From: a virus
Virus record (IMG/VR): IMGVR_UViG_3300009550_000033
Span: 1-35,816 of that record
Reading direction: 5' to 3' (one strand)
Length of the DNA: 35,816 nucleotides
This document shows positions 13,016 through 18,757 of the stretch, one piece after another (positions within the stretch are counted from its first letter, which is position 1; each line of letters starts with the position of its first letter). The notes beneath the pieces were generated by a model, which made no database searches, had not been told where the DNA came from, and worked only from the letters and a program-made list of their open reading frames with translations. The translations under genes were made by a program, and so were the position numbers.

Positions 13016-14742
13016 AGAAGTCAGAATGGCAAGGACTACCAGAACCTTACGATAAAGACTTTAGATACTTTTTAGTTTTAGTTTGGAGGCATTTACAGCT
13101 ACCAGATCCAACAACAGTACAGTTGGACATAGCAGAATATATGCAAACAGGTCAGAAGAGAAGGATTATTGAAGCGTTTAGAGGTGTAGGTAAGTCATGG
13201 ATGGCAGCAGCGTATGTTTTATGGTTACTAAGGAACGACCCACAGAAAAAAATTATGGTGGTGTCGGCCTCGAAGACAAGGGCTGATGACTTTGCACAGT
13301 TTTGTTTACGGATAATACAGGAGATGCCAATACTAAAATGCCTAGAACCAGATAAAAATGAGCAAAGATCAGCTAGTAATAGGTTTGATGTACGTCCAGC
13401 TATACCCGATCAGTCAGCTAGTGTAAAAAGTGTAGGTATATTTGGTCAATTAACTGGTAGTCGTGCCGATTTAATATTGGCTGATGACTGCGAAGTACCA
13501 AATACAGCATGGACTGTAGGTATGAGAGAGAAATTATTGCAATGTTGCGGTGAATTTAACGCTATTCTTAAGCCTGATGGAGAGATAATGTTCTTAGGAA
13601 CACCACAAACAGAGGAAAGTATATACAACAAGCTAAGACTTAGAGGTTATGACTGTCGCATCTGGACTAGCAGATACCCTAAAAAGCCAGAAAAGTATGG
13701 AGATGCACTAGCTCCGATGATTTCCAAGCTATCTACTACGTTAGCTGGTCAACCAACCGACCCAGATAGGTTTTCTGAGATGGATTTATTGGAAAGAGAA
13801 GCTAGTTATGGTCGGTCACAGTTTACTTTGCAGTTTCAATTAGATACAACGCTGTCTGACTTGCAACGATTCCCTCTCAGATTAGCTGATTTAGTCGTAA
13901 TGGAAGTAAAAGATCACGCTCCTGAGAAGGTTGTATGGTCATCTGGAGCAGAATATAGACTGACAGACCTACCAGCTGTAGGTTTTAGTGCAGATTATTA
14001 CCATAGACCAGCGTTTTTACATGGCGATTGGATTCCTTTTACAAGTGTGGTGGCTTATATAGATCCATCTGGTAAAGGTGCTGATGAAACAGCGTACAGT
14101 ATAGTCGCACATCTAAATGGAAACTTGTTTGTTTTAGAAGTCGGCTCGTTTTGTGAAGGTTATACAGAAAAAGTATTAACTGGTATAGCTGAAGCTTGTA
14201 AAAGAAACAAAGTTAACTTAATACTTTTAGAGGATCAGTTTGGTCAAGGCATGATGGAAAGTTTATTACAGCCATATCTACGAAAAATTTATCCCTGCAC
14301 TATAGAAACTAATAGAAGTAACGTGCAAAAAGAAAGAAGAATAATAAATGCATTAGAACCAGTAATGAACCAGCATAGATTAATTATTAATAGGTCGGTT
14401 ATTGAAAACGATGCAAAACCTAGAGATGAAGATTCTGTTGATAAAGCTTTAGGTTATCAATTATTTCATCAGATGACCCATATAACAGTTGATCGAAACT
14501 GTTTACAAAACGATGACAGACTTGACTCTTTAGCTGGAGCGGTGGAATATTGGAATGAATCATTAGCAATAGATGAAGATAGAGCTATCCAAGATCGGGA
14601 AATGGAATTATGGGATCTGGAACTGGCTGCTCACAGGGGGGATTTGGAAAATGCTTTGGACGCACAAATCTTGGGTATCCCGCTTGAAAAGCTCGGACAT
14701 CCAAGTACAACAGGAAAGTGGAATCGTGTCACAGGACATTAA
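13012..14742 (+). CDS. terL: Large terminase subunit (T7 gp19-like packaging ATPase/nuclease)
   Basis: A 576-residue packaging motor (T7 gp19 is 586). ATPase: Walker A RGVGKSW (about 57-63), Walker B LILADDCEVP (about 154-163), and a coupling motif near FLGTPQTEESIY. RNase H-like nuclease: YIDPSGKGADETAY (first catalytic Asp, about 346-359), LLEDQFGQGMMES, and DRLDSLAGAVEYW near the end. It docks on portal, drives DNA into the head and cuts the concatemer. It is translationally coupled to the small upstream gene. Portal, its partner, is on the other strand 10 kb away. Confidence 0.97.
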   Translation: MKKSEWQGLPEPYDKDFRYFLVLVWRHLQLPDPTTVQLDIAEYMQTGQKRRIIEAFRGVGKSWMAAAYVLWLLRNDPQKKIMVVSASKTRADDFAQFCLRIIQEMPILKCLEPDKNEQRSASNRFDVRPAIPDQSASVKSVGIFGQLTGSRADLILADDCEVPNTAWTVGMREKLLQCCGEFNAILKPDGEIMFLGTPQTEESIYNKLRLRGYDCRIWTSRYPKKPEKYGDALAPMISKLSTTLAGQPTDPDRFSEMDLLEREASYGRSQFTLQFQLDTTLSDLQRFPLRLADLVVMEVKDHAPEKVVWSSGAEYRLTDLPAVGFSADYYHRPAFLHGDWIPFTSVVAYIDPSGKGADETAYSIVAHLNGNLFVLEVGSFCEGYTEKVLTGIAEACKRNKVNLILLEDQFGQGMMESLLQPYLRKIYPCTIETNRSNVQKERRIINALEPVMNQHRLIINRSVIENDAKPRDEDSVDKALGYQLFHQMTHITVDRNCLQNDDRLDSLAGAVEYWNESLAIDEDRAIQDREMELWDLELAAHRGDLENALDAQILGIPLEKLGHPSTTGKWNRVTGH

Positions 14743-14956
14743 ACCAGAAAAAGTTTTAAGGCCAAGAGCATGGTGTATAAGAATACCAAGAACTTATTGC
14801 GGAGATTTAGGAAGTAAAAATGTTGGTGGTTTTCAAACAGTCGTTATTGCATATGACCAACGCAATGCTTGGGAGTCAGCTATGGGTTCTGAAGATTGGG
14901 AGATGCTACATTTCCCTGTAAATTGTGTATCAGTTTTTCCTACTCAACCTGTCTAA
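14726..14956 (+). CDS. Hypothetical protein downstream of large terminase
   Basis: A 76-residue protein from a GTG at 14726, chosen because AGGAAAG lies about 8 bases upstream and because the longer open frame upstream is only the shadow of terminase. It overlaps terminase by 17 bases and the convergent minus-strand gene by 4. Content: PRAWCIRIPRTYCGDLGSKN and an acidic/Trp segment NAWESAMGSEDWEMLHF. Two Cys in the first third are the only feature. No family was recognised. Confidence 0.6.
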   Translation: MSQDIKPEKVLRPRAWCIRIPRTYCGDLGSKNVGGFQTVVIAYDQRNAWESAMGSEDWEMLHFPVNCVSVFPTQPV

Positions 14957-15183
14957 AAACTGTCTTTCATAGTTTGCTCTAACGCTGAATTTCTTTTATT
15001 AAAGTTACCTATAATGTCTAATACGTTCTTTGGAGCACTACTAGCATCATTAAGAAATTGACCATAAGAATTATTATTGTCTATTTGACTTTGTAAAACA
15101 CCTATATTTTCAGCATCTTTCATTCTATTAGCAGCTTCTCTATCTAATTTATTATTATCTTCTTGTTGGTAAGCTCCGCACAT
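14953..15183 (-). CDS. Hypothetical Met-Cys-Gly protein, minus-strand island
   Basis: A 76-residue, Asn/Asp-rich, helical protein starting MCGAYQQEDNNKLDREAANR. It is the second of two genes on the minus strand inside the rightward block; its ATG overlaps the upstream stop (TAATG). The MCG start is shared with the gp14-like and gp7.3-like virion proteins, hinting at a virion or ejection role. It ends tail to tail with the plus-strand gene at 14956. Confidence 0.65.
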   Translation of the reverse strand: MCGAYQQEDNNKLDREAANRMKDAENIGVLQSQIDNNNSYGQFLNDASSAPKNVLDIIGNFNKRNSALEQTMKDSF

Positions 15184-15344
15184 TACTTGTCTTCCAATAG
15201 CATTTCTCTTATTTTAGCAACAGCAAGGTCGTCTAGCTTGTTTTCACTAAGCTTTGCTAATGCTTCTAAAAGATCACAAACCAAAATAGATACGGATTTT
15301 GATTTTAAGAAAGCAAAGATAATTGGACGAATTAGACTAATCAT
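15183..15344 (-). CDS. Small protein with hydrophobic N-terminus, minus-strand island
   Basis: A 53-residue protein: an N-terminal hydrophobic stretch MISLIRPIIFAFLKSKSVSI, then a helix DLLEALAKLSENKLDDLAVAKIREMLLED. This layout (MI-L-RP-I-AFLKS ... DLLEALA) is one I recognise from small unassigned proteins of marine podo- and myoviruses. The hydrophobic part is short and interrupted by Arg and Pro, so membrane association is possible but not a firm transmembrane helix. It is divergent from the likely holin gene, 45 bases away, and translationally coupled to the Met-Cys-Gly gene. Confidence 0.68.
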   Translation of the reverse strand: MISLIRPIIFAFLKSKSVSILVCDLLEALAKLSENKLDDLAVAKIREMLLEDK

Positions 15345-15389
15345 TTTAAGAATCTATGGTTAATATAAATGTAGTATAGATTGATTTCT

Positions 15390-15653
15390 ATGGAAGAACA
15401 AGAAAAAGAAGGAACAGATTGGGCTGATCTTTTTGGTCATGGGGTCAGGTTTATGATTTTGGTATGGTCGTTAGCGATGATGACTCTTGGATACATGGAT
15501 AAGATTAGGAACGATGGAGCGTTTTTAGCTGGTTTGACGAGTGGGGTGCTAGGTAGCTATGGCATTTCCGTTAATAAGAAAAAGGGTGGCAACAGCAACA
15601 ATAAAGACAGTAAGATAGTAGATAATAAAGACAATACAGTAGGCATCACATGA
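15390..15653 (+). CDS. Small two-helix membrane protein, likely holin
   Basis: An 87-residue protein. An acidic N-terminus (MEEQEKEGTDWADLF) precedes transmembrane helix 1 at about 19-36 (VRFMILVWSLAMMTLGYM) and a second hydrophobic segment at about 43-61 (AFLAGLTSGVLGSYGISV), followed by a hydrophilic Lys/Asn/Asp tail. Two helices and a charged tail fit a class II holin, which permeabilises the inner membrane at lysis. The ATG at 15390 is preferred over a TTG at 15381. Its TGA overlaps the next ATG (ATGA). No endolysin gene is nearby, so the role is inferred from topology only. Confidence 0.6.
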   Translation: MEEQEKEGTDWADLFGHGVRFMILVWSLAMMTLGYMDKIRNDGAFLAGLTSGVLGSYGISVNKKKGGNSNNKDSKIVDNKDNTVGIT

Positions 15654-16015
15654 AAAAATTAATTTTATTGGGTTTATTTATAGCTGCACCTTGTTACGCA
15701 AATGGAATCCCCACTTGGAGTACTGGCTCTAGCAACCGCACAGAGAATACTACTCAAACTATTACAAGGTCTATAGTTACAGAGAAGTATGGATCTGCTA
15801 TAAACACTTGGGAAGCATCAAACATAGAAGTTACAAGTGCCTCAAGTGGTGGTATAGCTCATTCAGATGCAGTTTTTACTCCTAAAACTGCTACAGATGA
15901 TTGGTCGTTATCTATAACTACCAGAGCATCAGGAACTAAAATAGAAGAAATTACACAGAATGATTCGATTACGACTACTAGCGTTATCACTTCTTTGTCT
16001 GTCTTTAGTCAGTAA
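15650..16015 (+). CDS. Exported protein with signal peptide, Thr/Ser-rich
   Basis: A 121-residue protein with a classical signal peptide: MKK, hydrophobic core LILLGLFIAA, probable cleavage after CYA at residue 17. The mature part is Ser/Thr-rich and strand-like (about 18-121: TGSSNRTENTTQTITRSIV and later), with no Cys. It is coupled to the likely holin gene and overlaps the next exported protein by 56 bases in another frame. It may act in the periplasm at lysis or be part of the virion; nothing decides between these. Confidence 0.7.
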   Translation: MKKLILLGLFIAAPCYANGIPTWSTGSSNRTENTTQTITRSIVTEKYGSAINTWEASNIEVTSASSGGIAHSDAVFTPKTATDDWSLSITTRASGTKIEEITQNDSITTTSVITSLSVFSQ

Positions 16016-16511
16016 AGCAAAAGCCGAAGGCGATACAAACGTACAGGCTCAACCTAATGCTGTAGGTAACTCATCAATAATTAATCAAAATATGAATATC
16101 AATAATGGAATGACAGGTAAACAACAGTTTGGATCTTTAGTTTGTAGCCAACCTACTATGGCTGTAACTCCTTTTTATACAGGGAATGACTCACAAGGAG
16201 AGGATACATATTCTATAAATGAAGGTTGGGGAGTGCAAATGAGTTTTATGATCCCGCTTGGAGATAATAAAACTTGTAATGATTTAGCAAAAGTAAAGCT
16301 AGGCCTAGCCATAGAAGAACTAGACAAGCAAGTGCATGATAAGCACCTAGTTCGTGTTTTGAAATGCCAGCAACTTCACGCATCAGGCTATATGATAAAC
16401 CCTGCTTCTAAGTACGCATACATCTGTGCTGATGTCATTAATATACGAAGTTATGTAAAAGCTAATCCTTCTTTGTTTGCAGATCCTTTACCTCTTTCTT
16501 CAGAACCTTAG
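15960..16511 (+). CDS. Exported protein with signal peptide, conserved-type
   Basis: A 183-residue protein. Signal peptide: MIRLR then hydrophobic LLALSLLCLSLVS, probable cleavage after AKA at residue 22. The mature protein has LVCSQPTMAVTPFYTGNDSQ, a Gly/Trp strand (EGWGVQMSFMIPLGDNKTC) and a helical region with three or more Cys. I recognise the pattern 'CSQPT...FY.GND...G.Q.SFMIPLGD' from unassigned proteins of marine phages. It overlaps the preceding exported protein's 3' end by 56 bases and the convergent 16462 gene by 50 bases. The nested arrangement recalls spanin gene pairs, but neither product has a lipobox or an inner-membrane anchor. Confidence 0.72.
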   Translation: MIRLRLLALSLLCLSLVSKAKAEGDTNVQAQPNAVGNSSIINQNMNINNGMTGKQQFGSLVCSQPTMAVTPFYTGNDSQGEDTYSINEGWGVQMSFMIPLGDNKTCNDLAKVKLGLAIEELDKQVHDKHLVRVLKCQQLHASGYMINPASKYAYICADVINIRSYVKANPSLFADPLPLSSEP

Positions 16512-16944
16512 TAAACATTTTCTTAAATGTTTTCTTGATAAAAGCTAATACGCTTTGCATAGCAATCCCGCCCGCCACGCTCACTACACTTGCAGTTCCC
16601 GCAGCGATTACAGAGGACGCAATTACTTCTGGAGCGGGAATAGGCATCTCTCCGAAAAATGGTATATTAAACGTAGCTATAGTTTCTTCAGTTGATAAAA
16701 TTTCTTTGGTGTTTGGCGGGATTGTCGGTATTATCTCTTGTTTTAGTTGTAACTCTTCCTCCTTTGAAGATGCTGTTTCTTCTTCAGCAGAAGATCCCTG
16801 ATCTCCCAAACCCGACTCTACCTGTTCCAGAGATGGAAGCAATACAGGATCAAGGTATGGAACGTCTGCCACAGGTGGATAAAAAATTGTTTTAGGCGGT
16901 ACTAATACATCTATTTCTGGGATCTGCGGTAGATATTCGTTCAT
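16462..16944 (-). CDS. Pro-rich membrane protein, minus-strand island
   Basis: A 160-residue protein: Pro-rich N-terminal third (IDVLVPPKTIFYPPVADVPY), an acidic Glu/Ser stretch (about 41-70), a motif FNIPFFGEMPIPAPEVI, one membrane segment at about 107-136 (Ala/Val/Ser-rich), and a strongly basic tail (KKTFKKMFTKVLKKEVK). This order (Pro-rich, acidic, IP-x-P-x-PE, membrane, basic) is one I recognise from unassigned marine phage proteins. It is the second minus-strand island in the late block and sits just before capsid. An antisense frame on the plus strand (16535-16801) is less protein-like and is rejected. Confidence 0.72.
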   Translation of the reverse strand: MNEYLPQIPEIDVLVPPKTIFYPPVADVPYLDPVLLPSLEQVESGLGDQGSSAEEETASSKEEELQLKQEIIPTIPPNTKEILSTEETIATFNIPFFGEMPIPAPEVIASSVIAAGTASVVSVAGGIAMQSVLAFIKKTFKKMFTKVLKKEVKDLQTKKD

Positions 16945-16947
16945 TTT

Positions 16948-16974
16948 TTGATAGTATTAACATAACCTTATACT
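16948..16974 (+). promoter_or_regulatory. Possible host-type promoter before capsid
   Basis: TTGATA (16948-16953) and TATACT (16969-16974), each 5/6 to consensus, but with a 15-base spacer, shorter than optimal. It lies in the 113-base gap between the minus-strand island and capsid, where a capsid promoter would be useful. Confidence 0.3.
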
Positions 16975-16990
16975 TATTTATTACACATAG

Positions 16991-17028
16991 CATCCTTGAG
17001 GGGAATCAGACTAAGTGAAATAAGGATG
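16991..17028 (+). other. Hairpin in the capsid leader
   Basis: CATCCTT (16991-16997) pairs perfectly with AAGGATG (17022-17028) around a 24-base loop, 29 bases upstream of the capsid ATG. No Shine-Dalgarno precedes that ATG, so the structure may protect or process the capsid message. Confidence 0.35.
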
Positions 17029-17057
17029 GTTAATCCCAATTTTATTTCAAAATTCCT

Positions 17058-18044
17058 ATGGCTAATTTTAGTCCAAGTAGGCTAGGTCTGGTTAACAATA
17101 CAGGTACTGGCTACAAAGATTTATTCTTAAAAGTTTGGAGCGGAGAAGTACTTTCAGCATTTAGAAAGGCTACAATCTTCGAGCCATTACACACAGTTCG
17201 CACTATCCAATCTGGAAAATCAGCACAATTTCCAATTATTGGACTCGCTAGTACTAGCTATCATGCAGTGGGTGAGCAACTTACTGGTTCAGCTATTAAA
17301 CACGCTGAAGCTACTATAAATATTGATGACAAACTTGTATCTAATGTATTCCTAGCGGACATCGAAGAAGCTATGAACCATTACGATGTAAGGTCAAAAT
17401 ATACAGAGGAGATGGGAAATGCTTTAGCCTATCGCTTTGACGAAAACGTAGCTGCTGTAATATGTCAGGCTGCTAGAACTGGTACAAACTTCAATACAGA
17501 TTTAGCTGGTGGTACAAGAGTTAAGATTCTTAAGTCTGGTACAGCAAACACCGCTGCTGCTGTTGCAGCTGTTACTGGTGCTGATCTTGTAACTGCTCTT
17601 TGGACTATTGCTGAAACATTTGACAGCAATAACATTCCAGAAAACAACAGATACTTTGCACTTGATCCAGCAAACTACTACAAGCTTGCAAGAACAACTG
17701 ATGTTCTTAACAGAGATTGGGGTGGATCTGGAGCATATGCTGATGGAACTGTTCTTAAGGTTGCTGGTATTACGATTATTAAATCTAATCATCTACCTAA
17801 GTCAAACAGATCCGCAGTAACTGGAGAAAACAACACTTATCATGCTAACTATACAGATAACATTGGTTTGGCATTTACTCCAGATGCAGTTGGAACAGTT
17901 AAGTTAATGGATCTTAAGATGCAGCAAACAGGAAATGATGTTTCTGCAATGTATCAAGGTACATTTATGGTTGGTTCTATGGTTCATGGTACAGGGGTCT
18001 TACGTCCTGACTGTGCTATTGAAGTATATGCAGCTAACTCATAA
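17058..18044 (+). CDS. Major capsid protein (T7 gp10-like, HK97 fold)
   Basis: A 328-residue protein (T7 gp10A is 345). N-terminal FSPSRLGLVNN, then LFLKVWSGEVLSAFRKATIF and HTVRTIQSGKSAQFPIIG (the N-arm/E-loop region of podoviral capsids), a central DKLVSNVFLADIEEAMNHYD, and a C-terminal GTFMVGSMVHGTGVLRPDCA. It forms the icosahedral shell. It is flanked by a leader hairpin and a downstream hairpin, matching T7 gene 10, where the main late terminator follows. It is unusual in being on the opposite strand to its scaffold and portal. Confidence 0.96.
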   Translation: MANFSPSRLGLVNNTGTGYKDLFLKVWSGEVLSAFRKATIFEPLHTVRTIQSGKSAQFPIIGLASTSYHAVGEQLTGSAIKHAEATINIDDKLVSNVFLADIEEAMNHYDVRSKYTEEMGNALAYRFDENVAAVICQAARTGTNFNTDLAGGTRVKILKSGTANTAAAVAAVTGADLVTALWTIAETFDSNNIPENNRYFALDPANYYKLARTTDVLNRDWGGSGAYADGTVLKVAGITIIKSNHLPKSNRSAVTGENNTYHANYTDNIGLAFTPDAVGTVKLMDLKMQQTGNDVSAMYQGTFMVGSMVHGTGVLRPDCAIEVYAANS

Positions 18045-18056
18045 GTAGATATGATA

Positions 18057-18076
18057 GGGGAGTACACTTACTCCCT
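18057..18076 (+). terminator. Hairpin after capsid (T7 T-phi-like position)
   Basis: GGGAGTA (18058-18064) and TACTCCC (18069-18075) form a perfect 7-base-pair stem with a 4-base loop, plus one outer G-U pair, followed by TTATTATT. It lies 13 bases after the capsid stop, where T7 has its main late terminator, and would allow capsid message to accumulate over tail genes. Confidence 0.65.
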
Positions 18077-18083
18077 TATTATT

Positions 18084-18146
18084 ATGCCTAAAGGTAAAGG
18101 AACTTACGGAACTAAAAAAGGTCGTCCTCCCAAAAAAGGAAAATAA
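18084..18146 (+). CDS. 20-residue basic peptide (MPKGKGTYG family)
   Basis: A 20-residue peptide, MPKGKGTYG followed by TKKGRPPKKGK. This tiny Lys/Gly/Pro-rich sequence is one I recognise as recurring next to capsid in many marine phages. It contains a GRPPKK stretch like an AT-hook. Its codons supply the ribosome site (AAGGA) of the tail tube A gene, which starts directly after its TAA. It could bind DNA in the head or be only a leader. Confidence 0.65.
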   Translation: MPKGKGTYGTKKGRPPKKGK

Positions 18147-18755
18147 ATGGTACTTGCAAGAACATCTAAACTTCAAGCAGTTAATAAGGCTTTGCAAATG
18201 ATGGGCGAGAGCCCATTAAACTCTTTGCAAGGTCTTCTTGGTTTGGGAAACTTAGCAGAAGAAACTTTAGATAGCGTTAGTCGCAAAGTACAAGCAGAAG
18301 GATGGTCATTTAATACTGACTATCAAATGACTTTGACTAGGGATTCTACAACTAATGAGATTTCAGTTGGAACTAACGTCAGCAGAGTTGTTGTTGATCC
18401 CTACGAATATTATGACGTTGATGTTGTACAACGTGGAAGTAGATTGTATGACAGAAAAAACAATACTTATGTCTTTTCAATAAATTTAAAAGCGGACATG
18501 ACTGTTATTCTTGAATGGGATGATTTACCAGAACACGCTAGAGTTTACATAATGCATAAAGCTGGTAAAGAATTACAAGAGAACATGATTGGAAGTAAAG
18601 ATTTAACAGAGATAAATATGGTATTAGAACAAGAAGCTAGAACACAATTTATAGAAGAAGAAACAACTTTAAGCGAGCATAATATGTTAAGAGGTCATGC
18701 TCGAAAGGGTTTCCCTGTTCAAGGATTTAGACCTATTAATGTTATGGAAAGATAA
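18147..18755 (+). CDS. Tail tubular protein A (T7 gp11-like)
   Basis: A 202-residue protein (T7 gp11 is 196). The N-terminal helix KLQAVNKALQMMGESPLNSL, AEETLDSVSRKVQAEGWSFN and the central beta strands match the adaptor family. It forms a ring under the portal that joins head to the nozzle. Ribosome site AAGGA is 7 bases from the ATG. It is followed after 2 bases by tail tube B. Confidence 0.93.
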   Translation: MVLARTSKLQAVNKALQMMGESPLNSLQGLLGLGNLAEETLDSVSRKVQAEGWSFNTDYQMTLTRDSTTNEISVGTNVSRVVVDPYEYYDVDVVQRGSRLYDRKNNTYVFSINLKADMTVILEWDDLPEHARVYIMHKAGKELQENMIGSKDLTEINMVLEQEARTQFIEEETTLSEHNMLRGHARKGFPVQGFRPINVMER

Positions 18756-18757
18756 GT

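Noticed and set aside
14573-14725. Extended N-terminus of the gene after large terminase
   Set aside because: This part is the +2 shadow of terminase; the GTG at 14726 with a good ribosome site explains the gene better.
16535-16801. Plus-strand frame opposite the Pro-rich membrane protein
   Set aside because: The minus-strand product has a recognisable order of Pro-rich, acidic, membrane and basic segments; the plus-strand product does not.
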